64,000 bases of DNA from Periconia sp. R9002 (lineage: Eukaryota; Ascomycota; Dothideomycetes; Pleosporales; Periconiaceae): NCBI GenBank assembly GCA_023627715.1, contig JAMAHW010000096.1, forward strand, positions 104,424 to 168,423, given 5' to 3'. Under the pieces are notes generated by a model. The model was given only the letters and a program-made list of their open reading frames with translations. It searched no databases and was not told the DNA's origin. Below, piece by piece: positions 10,924-23,382 of the stretch; position 1 is the stretch's first letter; each line of letters opens with the position of its first letter. The position numbers and the translations under genes are program-made.

Positions 10924-12785
10924 TTACAACCCTACGGCCTTCAAGAGCTTGTCGAATCTCGGAGTACCGAACCCAGTTACCGGATCCCAACCTTCCCCAG
11001 CGACAAACCCGGTTGTGTTGCATCCACGTGCGCTCCCACTGGTAACGTCCACAAAAGCCTCCTTGCCCTTTTTGTAGAGCCAAGGGTTCAAGAAGCCCAG
11101 AGTAGGTTTTCCATGTGCCAGCAACGCATCGTTCAGCAATGCAAAAATCCCGGCCGCGGCCGGTGTCGCTGCACTGGTGCCGTCCACGAGCTTTAAGGTG
11201 CCGTTAAAGATGACTGTATAGTTCACACCGTATACCGAAAGATCAGGATACGCACGACCACTTTTGTTGTACAAGCCCGCAAAATCATTGCCGATAATGT
11301 CTAGATATGATGAAACAGCAGCAGACTGCCATTCGGGCTGCGGGAAGTAGTTTGAGAAGCCTCCTCCAGTGGAAAAGCGGTTCCTGGGGTCGTACGCAGC
11401 GACTTCCGGGTTGAAGCCAACAGTTGCACCGATCGAAGTCACATAGGGGCAGCTCGATGGAAACAAAGGGGTGAACTGGGTGCGTCCATCGACATTGGAC
11501 TTGCACGATCCACCGGGCTGGACGCCGCCGACGCCACCATCGCCGCTACCGAAGAGAATCGACACACCGCGTGCAGACAGCTGGGCAAACTGCGAGCATA
11601 CGACTTTGGCGTACGAGTAAGGTACTGTCTGCTCGTTGTCTTCATACGAATTGGAGATGACCTGTGGAACGAATGGCTGGTGTAACACGTAGTTCACCCA
11701 CGTGATGTACGGCTCATTGTCTGGCTCCGGGTTATCTGCATCTGGGTTGAATGATTGCTCGATACCCCCTGTTGACCACGCGAGCAATGGCGTGGGCCAT
11801 GAAACGCCGAGAATGGTCTCCACGTCGAGGGCACCTTCGATACCGGTTCCCGCTGCAATCTGTGCTGGGGTCTCTGGTGTCTGTTGCAGAGTTCCATTGG
11901 CAATGGAGATCTGTCGAAAGTCGTTTGCACCAGATACAGCTTCGGGGCGATAGGTTTTTAGATAGATGGATGCATCTGATCGGTTGTTGATTTCACCAAG
12001 GTAATTAGCCAGGCCAATCTGGTTGAGACCAGGGACTTTGGGCGTATAGTCGACAGTACCGTAGAGCGTACGCAGACACAGTGGGGTTACTCCGCGAGTA
12101 TCACAAACTTTCTCTACAGTGGGCTTGCCAGTGTACGATGGCTGAGATGCAGGCAGCTCGATATCGTCTGACACGCTGAGATACGTCTTTGCTTGAGGGA
12201 GGGTCCGTATAAATGCCGTGGTTGGTTGCACGGTTGAGATGTGCTCGTGCAAATGGAGCGGAAGACTCCATTCATGTGTACGCACAAGTTTCGAGCCGTC
12301 TTCATGCTGATATATGGAGTAATTGGTTTGCAACATCTCCTCGACCTTTGCAATTGGAAGTGTGAAGGAAAGGAAGTCTCCTGCAGGACTAACTTCAATA
12401 GCAGTAGGTGATACATGTTCATGCAACCATTCCCGCACAAGGTCAGTCGTTTCGTCCGTTGGCTTTACCAACTCGTTGATCTCAGTTAGACTAAGATGTT
12501 GTCCATAGCGAGCATGGTCGGGGTCAGAAACTAGCGTCGTAAGTTGCTGCCATCTTTTGCAAGGATCGTGAACCTACTTTCCCACAGATGCTTCTCCAGG
12601 ACATCGAATTGACTTTGTTTCACCGCAATCTGTAAACGAAGCAAATGGTCTCCGGGTGCACTACCAAGGCGCGAGAATCCTGAGGGCACCGGGTGCGCCT
12701 CTTTGACAGTATACCTACGGCTCAGGAGGGGCTTCGCAGACGACAAGCCTAGCGAAGCCGCTAACAGGAGTATTGAACCGCGCAT
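10924..12785 (-). CDS. Secreted sedolisin (tripeptidyl-peptidase, S53)
   Basis: Two exons, 12785-12578 and 12530-10924, with a 47 nt intron (GTAGGT...GCTAG), give 604 residues, the normal length of fungal SedB/TPP-type enzymes. A signal peptide (MRGSILLLAASLGLSSAKP) is followed by the activation prodomain; the exon junction falls in its conserved SDPDHARYGQHLS segment. The catalytic domain shows the S53 residues: Glu and Asp in GIEGALD (about 301 and 305), the oxyanion Asp in the GSGDGG region, and the nucleophile in DGTSAATP (Ser about 522). A C-terminal calcium site is indicated by FVDVTSG and GWDPVTGFG. It should be secreted and act at acidic pH, releasing peptides from protein N-termini. 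The gene is intact and stands alone. Function is confident at family level; tripeptidyl versus endo specificity is not decided. Confidence 0.93.
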
Positions 12786-14346
12786 CGGGTTTCTGTGAGA
12801 ACTGGGGAATCAAGCACTTGGAGGGGACGAAGCAATGTTAAGCTTTCAGGTGCGTGACGCTTATATTATAGACCAAGCAATGAGGCGCTCCCAGTAGCCT
12901 AACTAGGAGTACATGGGGCGGGCCAATATCTTCATGGCTTTGATATTCTAGTCTACTTTAGGAAGCTGGCAACGGTAAGCTAGGCCGAAACAGTCAGGTG
13001 CTGTTCCTTCGCGCTACGCCGGCCTAAGTATTTGCGCGATGCCATCAAACGCAGATTGGCCTGTATAGTATGTTGCAGAACGCTTATCGGACCTCGGAAC
13101 AGAGATGGGGCTGAATTTTATGTATCTATATAGGCGTAAGTTATATCGGAGTTATGGAACCTCCAATAGGCCACCTATAATGTGTTTACAGGCAATGTTT
13201 GGTTTTATGGTTTTAATGACGGAATACGATTCTCTCGCAAGATGTAGTCAACGTAATTTCCATTGGAATGCCAGTGTCTTACCAATTCTGGTATGAAAGC
13301 ATCTATTCACTCTGGGATTCCGAGAACTATCCACTGGTAACCTGACCAGTGCTTTTTGCTCCACTTTCCCGCAGCGGGAACATTAAATCCCAATACTCTC
13401 ATCAGTCTTTCAGGTGTGGGCAGCAGATGTCGGCGCAACGTTTATTGATGCAAGCGGCTAGATGAACGTGTTTAACACGTGAACGCAGTTATTCACTTTA
13501 TTTAGAATAGCCGTTTTGGTTCGTAATAACACAGCTTGCTGGATAGTTGTCTGAGTTGCGTTTCTATTAATCTAGCTATATTACTTGAGATTTGATATTC
13601 GTGAGCAGAACCACTTTTTCCTATTTCCTTGCCCTGGTGGATTAGATGTATGAGGTTTTAAGGATTGACCGGTCATTCTACCCGGGCAAGTGACGACGCA
13701 TTTGTTAGCAATTTGTATACTAGTATATCAGGATGACTTTCAGAGTTGTTGTATGTTTGAATTAGATGAACATAGCATTGGAACCTCACGTATTAACAGC
13801 ATTGATGTCGACGCCGACACTGTCGGAAATGTACAACAGCAATAATAGACAATGTATGCCTCGCCAATATTCGAATATTGGCAATGGATTGCTATTGAAC
13901 ATTGTTATTGTATCAATGAAAACTGCAGTATCTGAATATCTAGGGATAATGCCCTATGGTGGTAATCGCCTATCTTATCCAGAGAGTTCAAAACTAGCTT
14001 TGGGCAATCATGTCGAAAACGGGAGCTGGAAAAAACGATCAGGCGCAGAAGGGGTTTTGCAAGATTGCTGTATTCCCCATTCAACATCCTCGATGAGCTT
14101 TTTGGTATCACTAGGCCAACTATATAATCGAAAACTTGACAACACCGTATGTAAAGCTGGTATCTATCTAGCAAAAATTATCCTCACTCGCCTCAGTCTC
14201 GCTCTCGAATATTATCCACCCTTAAAAAAGCGTATATGATAATATGAGGGTATAACTTTCATGATCACCTCCATCTCTACCCTTCAAGGTCACCAACAAG
14301 TCTCTGTTCGGGGCATCTTCCAACTACACGATTACCCCAATCACTT
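12786..14346. other. Intergenic, one doubtful ORF
   Basis: The upstream region of the sedolisin gene followed by AT-rich sequence. A 157-codon plus frame at 13766-14239 has no family resemblance and overlaps an equally open minus frame at 13905-14174, so it is not called. Confidence 0.45.
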
Positions 14347-14797
14347 TCAGCATCGCCGCCATTTTCTCAACCTCCGCTTACGAATAGACTTGAATCGAAG
14401 CGCCCAGAGACTGCTTTGATCCTTTCTGCGCGTCCATACGTAGAGATTGCCACTATAGCTGCTGAGCCAGATTGCAGAATCGTTAGATTTGGCGATTTGT
14501 AGGCCGCGATCTTGGAGGAATGTGCTGATCCCTACAACGTCGAGCATTGATAGCGCAAATGGGTTAGTTTCGTCAGGCAGATCTAGGTTGAGGCATTGAT
14601 GTTGCTTCTTTGGCACCATGATGCGATGGATTCTTGGTTCGGACTAATGGCCTGAATATCGGGAACGGTTTGGCCTGTGTTGACGGGGGCGATGATCTGG
14701 TTAGCAGCTCTTCGTTACGTTGAAGCGTACAGTTTTCAATTGATGTAGCCATGACTGTTTTGTAGAAAATCCACTCTTCGGAATCATAATAATCCAA
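14347..14797 (-). pseudogene. Unassigned broken reading frame
   Basis: Minus-strand sequence whose most protein-like translation changes frame near 14580. The upstream part reads NQIIAPVNTGQTVPDIQAIS and continues with an SPNQESIASW segment. The downstream part begins DLPDETNPFALSMLDVVGIS and ends with a basic cluster (RKRRLRKWRR). A one-base shift separates them, or an unrecognised intron. I do not recognise a family. It could be a small real gene with an intron I could not place, or a decayed one. Confidence 0.25.
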
Positions 14798-14941
14798 TCC
14801 AGGTACGTACGTACCCGGGTCACAAGCAAAACAGATGAAGCTAGCATTCCCGCTAGCTTAAAGCAGAACGGCTGTTGGTAACACTGAGTAGCAGAGAGAA
14901 GAATAATGGAAATTTATGCAGATGAAATTAAGAATTGAACT

Positions 14942-14979
14942 AGATCCTTACAGAGTATTGCTACCCTGGGTATCGACAC
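14942..14979 (-). repeat. Dispersed ~36 bp element, copy B
   Basis: Reverse-strand copy of the element seen at 2967 and 45806. The first 19 bases are identical in all three; the next part (CAATACTCTGTAAGGATC) is similar. Confidence 0.5.
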
Positions 14980-17160
14980 AAATATATGCAGATAATTGGC
15001 CAAGTGCGGCTGGGTGAGTGAGGAATGCGGCTATGAGATACTAGTTCAACAGCCCTGTTGTCGCCGCCGTAAACCTTTGGCCCAGCACACTGGGGAGATA
15101 TTGTATTTGAAGTTGGACTAAGACTAAAGAATTCCACGCTTTACTCGCGCAACATGCCAGCGCTTGCAAATACCTATGTAAGAGCGGCCTTGGAAATAAG
15201 AGCACCTACTTCCGTGATTTATCTGCGACTACTTCCACGTCCGGGCTTAATTTCCTATATCTCAATATGGTCCATCACCCAACCACCCGTGGACCAATGA
15301 ACAAGATGATGGGCTTTTCTACGAATTTTCCCTGATTCAAATTTTCCTGTCCGAATGAAATATTCTCTTCGCAGCCCTCGCCTCGGAATTCCGAATGGGA
15401 AGGAAATTGGCCGTTTTAGTAATATTGAAGCTATGGAATCGTCAGCATTGTGCGCGTCCAATATCTTCTTTCCGCTAACTTTTCTTATTTCCTATCCACA
15501 TTTGGTTTTCTTCCTCCATCACGTGGTGGAGTTTCAGTGCTAGCGGTACTCGTAGAACTTGATATTGACATAGCTCCCGAGAATGGGATTGATTGAGTGG
15601 TGGAATGTTTCTTTTGCTGAAAGATTATCAAGACCTAGCTTCCTCTATCTTTTAAATATTCTCTAAACTTATCCTCATTTTTACATCACGATTTCTGTGT
15701 CTTCCAATTTTGAGCAATCGAACATCGCTATGGAAAGCCATTATGGTTCGCAAAAACGACGAGAACACATTTGCGCTATCCAGTACACGCTCCAATGGTG
15801 TGGTGGGGGCATCTCGGCTGCACCGCCACAGCATTCGCACATTTGCGCGGACACAGCAGGCAGCGATCAGCGTCTTAGCCTGACATAAGATTTTTCGTAT
15901 CTGGTCGCATACTATCAGACTTACCTCATTAAAACTTTCACTCCTGTTTTGTAGCTACCAGATGAGTAAAATAGTCACAAATCAGTGTAAGCCAGCCCTG
16001 GTAATAGTGTTTACCACCCTCCCTGGAAGGGGATTTAAAAACAATTCAATTGGGGTTCGTACGGCACCTCGGAAGGACTGTCAGAGAAGGCGCCAGGTAA
16101 ACGCTGCAACGAGTCAAACATTCTGCCGACAATGGTTGTGCGAACAACCAACAGGAAGTCATCGACTGAAATTCCACCATGCCTTATCTGCAAGTATCAA
16201 GTGGCATATGAACTTCAATGCAGATAATTCTCGTGGGGTTATCGACCAATTTACCCTCAAATGATTGCATTTCCTCGCAATATGGAGGTTTGAGCAATCT
16301 CTCCCTCGTAGCGTGTTGGCCTGATTATGACATCATGTCTTGCTTGTTCCTAAAAAAGGCGAATTCGAGTCGCAACAGTTAGGATTACCTCAATTGAGAG
16401 ACGATACGGGTGGATTACTTTGATAGCGTTCTTGCATGATTCACTCTGGATGGTGTCAGCGCACACCGATGACACGGGATTTAGAAATAAATGCTGTGTA
16501 CTCGCTGACCGCAGGTACGTACACTGCTAGCTCTGTAGTCAGCTCAAACTAGCGACGAGAGGTTACGCGCAACGCTAGCCTGCTAAGATATCGACACTGC
16601 TAGATAGCAAGTAGTGAGGTGAAATTGTATCTCGGGCATAGAATTCACCGTTTCGTAGATTGCGAAAGCTGGGAAGCCGTTGTCTAAATCATGGAATGGA
16701 AGAGTATTTTATTTTTCACTTCAGTGTTTCCCACAGTAATGTAGACATTTGGTTAGGGTGAGGCTTGTGTGCGCATTCTGTTTTCGCCTTCATGGATATA
16801 CAAACTATGTCGTTCTTAAGTGAATATTGTATACAAGTATACTCTTTGATGATCGTCTCGGCTGCCGACTGGTTCACGTGACAACGGACCTACTTCAATG
16901 CCCGTTCATACGTGTCGGACTTATAACTCGGACTTAGTAATGACAAAATCCGCCAGGGTTTGGTATAGTGTAAGCTATAACATCACAAACCCTCCGATTA
17001 CTAGATTTTATATGGTGAAAAGACGGACCGACACCCTAGTCTGGTTGCATTTGTTCGAATATATAAGTATGCGTCGATAAGACCTTGAAGTTTGCAAAGA
17101 CAGAATATCTTCATCTACCAAACTACTTGATTATTCTTTTTGCATACAAATCTTTTCGAA
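14980..17160. other. Intergenic, nothing recognised
   Basis: Over 2 kb with only short frames of no recognisable family. The last few hundred bases presumably hold the promoter of the gene at 17161. Confidence 0.5.
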
Positions 17161-18171
17161 ATGACAAAAATCCTCGTCATTGGGGCCACAGGTTACCTTG
17201 GCAAAAGATTGGCTGAAGCACTTGTCCGTCGCGGCAGAGATCAAGTGTACGGAATTGCTCGCACCAAAGCCAGAGCCGACTCCCTTGCTATTTCTGAAAT
17301 CATTCCAATCTTATGCGCCGACCCTGCAAACGAACCCTCAGCGTATATAGAAACTATCCGCGATCATCACATCGACACCGTCGTGGATGTGGGTGGAGCA
17401 AACGCTGACTCCGCGAAATTTCTAGAAGAGATCAAAAGACTGGGCAAGGAGCGATTGGATAGCTGCATGAAAGCCGGGTACCTCAAGTCGCCCAAGCTGG
17501 GCTTCATATACTGCTCCGGCACTTGGGTCCACGGGTCTGATGAGAGACCTGTGAACGATCTTGACATTGTCGGCCTTGGCGCTGTAACCCCACCCAGACG
17601 TTTGGTTGAGTGGCGGGTTGAGCTTGAGAAATCCATCCTCGCGTCGTCCGATACCCTCGATGTTGCCATCCTGCGGCCCGCGTTGATTTACGGGTACGAA
17701 GGTACAATCTGGACTCCGTTCTTCCTCCCACTCCTGGAAGCAGCTAGAAGCGGCACGTCGGATTCCGTTAAGATTCCTCTGGCTATGGGCGCCAGGCCAG
17801 GTCTTGTTCATGTTGACGATGTCGCTACTGGTTTCGAGAAGGCCATTGAAAGACTGTCATGGATAAATGGTGGCTCCGTGTACCCTGTCTTCGATCTTGT
17901 GACAAGCCAGGAAAGCATGCCTGATATCTTTGCGGCTCTAGCTTCCAGTTTGGGATACCAAGGTCGCGTTGAGCTTGTGGGGCCTGGTGATGACTTGTTC
18001 GCGGAGGCGATGAGTACAACTATGCGTGGATCATCTGCCCGCGCGAAGCAACTACTAGGTTGGGAACCAACCAGGCTGGGTGGTTATGTAGCGGATATGG
18101 ACCGTTACGCTGCTGCCTTTGCATCCCAGCACAGATATGAGGTGGTGACAGCTCGATCGCGCAAGGTCTAA
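17161..18171 (+). CDS. NAD(P)-binding epimerase/dehydratase-like protein
   Basis: A single-exon frame of 336 residues starting at the ATG at 17161 (MTKILVIGATGYLG). The N-terminal GxxGxxG loop (GATGYLGKRL) marks an extended SDR/NmrA-type Rossmann fold. IYCSGTWVHG follows the position of the active-site strand, and LRPALIYGYEG matches the family's substrate-loop strand. A clear YxxxK pair is absent; the equivalent region reads RRLVEWRVELEK, so this belongs with atypical members that may act as redox sensors or use another mechanism. The C-terminal half has the expected small substrate-binding domain (DLLGWEPTR-like ending at LLGWEPTRLGG). It probably resides in the cytosol. No functional neighbour is adjacent; substrate unknown. 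Confidence 0.85.
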   Translation: MTKILVIGATGYLGKRLAEALVRRGRDQVYGIARTKARADSLAISEIIPILCADPANEPSAYIETIRDHHIDTVVDVGGANADSAKFLEEIKRLGKERLDSCMKAGYLKSPKLGFIYCSGTWVHGSDERPVNDLDIVGLGAVTPPRRLVEWRVELEKSILASSDTLDVAILRPALIYGYEGTIWTPFFLPLLEAARSGTSDSVKIPLAMGARPGLVHVDDVATGFEKAIERLSWINGGSVYPVFDLVTSQESMPDIFAALASSLGYQGRVELVGPGDDLFAEAMSTTMRGSSARAKQLLGWEPTRLGGYVADMDRYAAAFASQHRYEVVTARSRKV

Positions 18172-18982
18172 GATAGACTTTTAGCCACTCTGGCTAATAT
18201 GGGTGGACACACGGAAGCCGGAACGATTTGGCGTATCTTGATAGCCGTGTTCTTTGATAAAGTTAGTAGCAATAAACAAAATTATTTTCACGTTTGTGTG
18301 CTCATTAGGAAACATAGAAAGAGCACAATGTTATATGACGTTCCTTTAAACCATATGTGCATTGAAGCACTACTACAGTGCACTGATATAGAGCTTGGGA
18401 GGAGGCTCCAGTAAGACTATCCCCAAGCCATTCCGGTAAAGCCTTCTTATTGTATTCCGCGACAACATTCTTCCTAGTCTAGTAATATAGAACTTGTCGA
18501 GCAACTATTCTTGAAACTAAACTCCTTCTATCTCAAATCATCTCTGTATTTGCATATTGTAGACAAAGCAGGCCCCCGATTTCACAATGGCGAGTGGTCA
18601 AGTACGGCGAGAAATCATTTCGGATATGTCTTGAAAGACGTTCTCTGCGTTTTTTTTTTTTTTTTTTTTCCGAAGAATGTCGCGCTACAGCGAGTTCAAT
18701 TTGCCGGGGTCTTACATGTGTCACAACCCTTTCTTTATATATGTATGCAGTTAAACATGTTTATGAATTATTGTCCTAGTTCGGCTCGATATGTAATGTT
18801 AATCCTCACAGGCGGCTTAGTTACTTAACAAGCCTGCATACCAACTTTCTCAATCTTCTGTGACGCTATTATCGTATTGCGATTCGAGACCTTGTCTGGC
18901 TTGATGAATCGTTTGGTTTTAAGATGAGTGGGCAACATAGTTCCCTTGTCATTGCTAGGAATACAAGAGGAGTCGATGTCCA
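18172..18982. other. Intergenic with poly-T tract
   Basis: Contains the 3' flank of the preceding gene and a long T tract at about 18650-18670. No gene supported. Confidence 0.5.
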
Positions 18983-19438
18983 TTAAGCTGAACTTGTCGC
19001 AAGTGTCGGGCTTACCACATGCAAGAACTGTAGTACAGGAAAATAACCTTTCCAATAATACCGACGCCTAGCTCCGTACATGGCGCGAAGAATTTGCTCG
19101 AATTCCGCGATACCAAACAGATATCCTCTTAGTTCCATGACCTCATGTCGATAGACGTACCAATTTCTGGTGTTATTTGTGAGTTGGTGCACAGGTGTGT
19201 GACCTATTTTGCGGATAAAGTCTAGGCACTTGATATCGGACCAGCTTTAAAAAACAAATGCTTCTTGAATCTCGCTCTCGAGCTGAGAGAAGAAGTTGGT
19301 ATCAACAGTCCAAGACAAATGGTTGAAGATGATTGAGAGTGCCGCCAAAGTTATGATCCGCCTGGGGGCTATGCGAAAGGCGATTCGGCTGTTGATTATA
19401 CAGAGTAAGGGAAATGATATGAAGACTGTGTTCCTCAT
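18983..19438 (-). pseudogene. Unassigned frame with one stop
   Basis: A minus frame continues from 19438 to 18983 broken only by TAA at 19247-19249. It contains SWSDIKCLDFIRKIGHTP, then RNWYVYRHEVMELRGYLFGI and FEQILRAMYGARRRYYW. Codon usage looks protein-like, but I do not recognise the family. A GTAAGC donor and TTCCTAG acceptor near its 3' end suggest former splicing. It may be a pseudogene or part of a gene whose first exons are lost. Confidence 0.25.
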
Positions 19439-20180
19439 TATTGGACTGTTTCAGTCCTGTAACAATCCCTATCAACTGACCATATGCTGCTGGAGATTAT
19501 GTGGTAAACAAGCAACCAAAATCAAATTTCTGTACTACCGCGTGATGTTATTTGATTTTGATAATTTAGATACTGCTCAGATGCCAAGAACGGTTAACGT
19601 TTGACTATCGAGAGATTTTCTTGAAACCCGGGAGGGCTCAAAGTGATGCCATTCTTTAGCACTGCCGCCATACCTACCTCAAAATGATCATGGAAGTTTT
19701 TTTCTTGACTTACTTATGGGAAAGAGAGACACAGCTTCTTCTATGCCATAGGATATTTCGTATTCCCCGGCGGAATTTGGGGTGCGTCGCACGCATGCAG
19801 TCGGTGCAAGCTCATGGGACCACGCAATGGTTGGTGTGATCACATCACCGCCATCAGTAATTCTTCTCCTTCAAACCGAGCGCTTCAAAGACTATAGCAA
19901 GACCAATTATGTCCGTCGACGGCGCTCGATAAATCTTGTAGTGTCTGTCGCCGATGAAGAGCTCTAAATTAGTGTTAATACTATAACTGATTTCACTAAT
20001 TAATGGCGAAGAAGAAGACACTTTGATAGGCTAACCTTAGTAATAATAATCTACTTTAGATAATAGGAAATCGTTATAAGGGCGGAATTTTAGAGTTGGG
20101 AGAGTCGATATATCTATACTACGTTTTCTTGCCCTCTCTATCGTTTTAATAAGAAGGCGTTAAAGGCTATCCTTCTGACT
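19439..20180. other. Intergenic, AT-rich near the right end
   Basis: No gene supported. The last ~170 bp (20010-20180) is AT-rich and rich in TA dinucleotides, resembling the mutated repeat blocks elsewhere in the window. Confidence 0.45.
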
Positions 20181-22340
20181 TCATTTATACATTTTGCCTA
20201 AAACAAGCTTGCTACTCTCAGCAATCTCTTGCGATAATTCTAGCCTTTCCTTCCACGACTCTAGCTTTACAATGGCGCTAGTACCATCCAAATCTTCACG
20301 AATATTTGCTCGAAGAGAGTATGTGTTGGCATCTGTTATGCCGGCACTTGTACCCTCAAGCAAAGCCGACTTAGGTGACTGGAGGAGCAAAGCCACCAAC
20401 TCAATCAATGATGACCAGCTTCTGCATTGCCAACGGCGTTGAGTCGCAATAATACAATGCGTAATTACCATTATCATGTGGAATATCACCGCAGCCGCAG
20501 CCGCAAACACGGTTCCGGTGCGAAAGCTCCAAGCGTACCCGAAATGCTGTATCTTCCAATCGACTCCGGTGAATTCATTTGCGTTGGATCTCGCAAACGC
20601 TGGAAAGGCAACTGCCTCTTGCCCTTCGCGGTTATACTTTCCGCCTCGAAAGTTCATGTTTGCCAGATCCGTGATGAACGCCTCGTTTGTTGAGGGGTCC
20701 CGGTAGCAAATAATTGCTGCGTCATCAGTGGGGGTGATGCGGGCCAGCATATCGACCATGTGTAGCGAAAGGGTTGTTGCAACCATCCACGGCCATTGTG
20801 TGCTCCAGTAAGCATCAAAGTGGCCGTCGACGACATAGAACCACTTCAATATATACTCGATGATAGTAAATGGTCGATCTGTATCCTTCAGTGCGGGATT
20901 CATCTGGTTGACGTACGACAGATCGATGTGTAGCTGCTGTGTCGCTTTCATCTTGTCTTCAGATGTAACTATACTTGCTGGATCCGAGTCACTGAGAATT
21001 ACGATATTGTCGGCTCGTGGATCAAACGACATCTTGGTAGGCGCCCACCTTGAATCCACCGTGCAGGCCATCAGCCCTCTGACCACTTTTGACGTCGAGT
21101 TTTGGAAGTACGGTGCGAGCTGCGGCTGCAAGAACGTCATGCCAATTAATGCACCCAGCAACGGCTGGTTGCCTGCAGAAGGCAATCCAGTCCAGTTGAA
21201 TCTCACATCGATCGAATCTTTCCAGGAAGCTGTTTCTATCCTCATTCTTATCTCGTCTGGATAGCTCCCGTCGTTCGGATTCCGGATTAGCTCGTCAGTC
21301 GGGAATTTGACCTCGACAGAGGTTATGTTCGTGATGTCGTAGGGGTCGGAGCATTGCACTTGAATGAGTGGCTTCATCAGCTCACTATTGCCCTTCAGCG
21401 ACATGGTGACTGAAGGTCGACCAGATGTTGCCATGTTCAAGTTGTGACGCTGTGAAAACACCCACAGGTTGGCTAGGTCTCTTGTCAAGTCGCCCTTGGC
21501 GCTTGAGGCTACAGCATATCCAATTTCCCTGTTCTTGTGCGTACTTGAGGACAAGTAACGTGTACTCCCAGTGGTTTCCCTGACAGTCAGATTGGGTGCT
21601 GCTCCATTGTTGACCCAATCCGCCGTCCAGTCAGTAAGGTGGAGCATCCAACAACCCATTATGTTGCATGACCTAGTTGCACTAGACGAATTTATGCTAG
21701 ACGGAAACAGATCTGCATGCGACCCAGCTAGAAATGTTTGCTCTCCTATTCCAGAGAAAGGATCTGTAATCTCCCACCATCCAGCTTGCGGTACGACCAG
21801 GATAGCAGAGAGCGGGCCACTCAAGAGAGTGAACGCTGTGGCTAATCCAAGAAGCACGACGATCGCAGATGTACGGTAATTGTTGCCTTGTCCCTTCGAC
21901 GCCTTCCAAAAGGATGGCGAGATCAAGAACCTCGGAGAGTATAGTTGGAATCCAGAGGCCAGAAGCCCGAGCGGAAGACCGTTGGCTTGTACCAGCTCAT
22001 ATCTTAGGTGATATGATACAATGTATCCGATGGACAGAACGAGTATGGACTCGTGAAATCGCGCCACGAACTGAAAGGCGTTGAGCAGGACACTGAGATG
22101 GGGCCTCGTGAGGTCGGAAAAATAGACGTTGCGGATGCATAGCATCAACATCACAGACGAGACTGCTACAGACAATAGATGGACGCCGAGCTCGGTTGCG
22201 GGCAGGCAGAAGGTTCTTTGGATTGCTATGTTTGGCTTGTTGCATAGGTCGTTATCATCAGCATTCTGTTGGGAAGTTACGAGAACATCTATCTCTCGTT
22301 CATCTTCCTGGAGGTCTGTGAGTCCTTTCGAATCCACCAT
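20181..22340 (-). CDS. Large fungal multi-pass membrane protein, unknown function
   Basis: An uninterrupted 719-residue frame starting at the ATG at 22340. It has an acidic cytosolic N-terminus (about 45 residues). Hydrophobic segments follow near residues 50-70, 85-115 and 160-180, the second preceding a HLRYELVQANGLPLGLLASGFQ motif. A long extracellular loop (about 185-600) carries several N-x-S/T sequons and paired Cys. One strong membrane segment (VFAAAAAVIFHMIMVITHCI) lies near 625-645, and a cytosolic tail closes the protein. This architecture belongs to a large family of lineage-expanded fungal membrane proteins without known function. Decayed relatives of the same general type occur at 37936 and 53788. 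No enzyme motif is visible. Confidence 0.8.
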   Translation of the reverse strand: MVDSKGLTDLQEDEREIDVLVTSQQNADDNDLCNKPNIAIQRTFCLPATELGVHLLSVAVSSVMLMLCIRNVYFSDLTRPHLSVLLNAFQFVARFHESILVLSIGYIVSYHLRYELVQANGLPLGLLASGFQLYSPRFLISPSFWKASKGQGNNYRTSAIVVLLGLATAFTLLSGPLSAILVVPQAGWWEITDPFSGIGEQTFLAGSHADLFPSSINSSSATRSCNIMGCWMLHLTDWTADWVNNGAAPNLTVRETTGSTRYLSSSTHKNREIGYAVASSAKGDLTRDLANLWVFSQRHNLNMATSGRPSVTMSLKGNSELMKPLIQVQCSDPYDITNITSVEVKFPTDELIRNPNDGSYPDEIRMRIETASWKDSIDVRFNWTGLPSAGNQPLLGALIGMTFLQPQLAPYFQNSTSKVVRGLMACTVDSRWAPTKMSFDPRADNIVILSDSDPASIVTSEDKMKATQQLHIDLSYVNQMNPALKDTDRPFTIIEYILKWFYVVDGHFDAYWSTQWPWMVATTLSLHMVDMLARITPTDDAAIICYRDPSTNEAFITDLANMNFRGGKYNREGQEAVAFPAFARSNANEFTGVDWKIQHFGYAWSFRTGTVFAAAAAVIFHMIMVITHCIIATQRRWQCRSWSSLIELVALLLQSPKSALLEGTSAGITDANTYSLRANIREDLDGTSAIVKLESWKERLELSQEIAESSKLVLGKMYK

Positions 22341-23024
22341 GATGGCTGTTGCACAGTAATAATGAATGGTGCGGGTCGTACGGTTTGCCGCAGGTACTGG
22401 TGATCAGGCTGAGCATGCATCTTAAGAAGAGCCGTCAGAATCTACGAGTTCAGCCTCCCCTATCTACATCAGGCTGAGATGTAGCCTGCTGTCTGTAATG
22501 CATACGATGGCTGCAGACGGCCCATGCGCGGCAACTTTCTTATCTTGCTACTGCGGATGGAGCAGGCTGAGAAGACGAAGCTGGCAGCTTTTTATTTGGC
22601 TTGAATTAAGTGTGGTAGTAAAACCATCCTCTAGCCTAGCAATCGGCTGATCATCTCCGCAGTCTTTTTTCAAGATTAATTTTATTGTCGCGCCTCAATC
22701 TCTTCTCCTTGGGTTTCTTTATGACTAGGACCAATTTCACTACCTCTAGCTTTCATTTAGCTGTTCAGCAAGATTTGGGGGCTGATTCCCGCGTTCGGCT
22801 TGGTGGCACGTTAAACGGCCCCGAGATGATCGCCGGTCTGAGCGTTGATTGATTGTTTCTTTTTTTCTGAGCGGGAAAAGTGGTGGTCAGCGAAGTTCTG
22901 CTGCTTTATGTCTGACACGCATCGATCAACGATTGGCTGAGGATCCGTCACGGAACGCATGGCGAAGTATTGCCAAGCGGGAAAATGCTGCGTTCACCAA
23001 TAAACACATGGCTAGTATCGAAAC
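22341..23024. other. Intergenic
   Basis: Upstream region of the membrane-protein gene. The plus frame at 22849-23298 overlaps the zinc-finger relic on the other strand and shows no motif. Nothing further recognised. Confidence 0.45.
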
Positions 23025-23261
23025 TTATGCAGGCGACAGATGGCCTTCCTCGAGTAGGATCAAACCAGCCCAGATGCTAATCTCTTCTGCGGCCAACTCG
23101 GCCTGTTTACAAATAACCCGGTGGACGCGCTGCAAATGGCCCTTGATCTGGCTAGGTAACACTCCGTGTCTGCACTCCCTGCAAATACCTAATAGAGGTA
23201 TTTTATTATGTTTATTTGTATTTTCCTTTTTTAAATTTTTGGATTTAATTGTCCTGTACAT
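23025..23261 (-). pseudogene. C2H2-finger fragment of a telomere-linked-helicase-type protein
   Basis: The minus translation contains CRECRHGVLPSQIKGHLQRVH, a CxxC...HxxxxH finger. It matches the N-terminal finger (DUF3505 type) found in fungal proteins related to telomere-linked RecQ helicases. It is followed by KQAELAAEEISIW and stops shortly after. Only this N-terminal piece is present, and it lies on the downstream side of the larger relic at 23383-24639, so the order of domains is not that of one gene. There is no ATG-based complete gene. Confidence 0.5.
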
Positions 23262-23382
23262 AACAGTCGCCGTTGCGGTAATTGGCTCTGGTCAGTAGTA
23301 TATCTCTAGTAAATTAACGCGTTACCGGTGACCACACCTGTACAAATTATATTAATTACAAAAAAACACTAGCTACTAGCCA

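Noticed and set aside
13766..14239. 157-codon plus-strand ORF
   Set aside because: No motif, no splice signals, and an overlapping minus frame is equally open; probably chance.
22849..23298. 149-codon plus-strand ORF
   Set aside because: Antisense to the recognisable C2H2-finger fragment and without motifs of its own.
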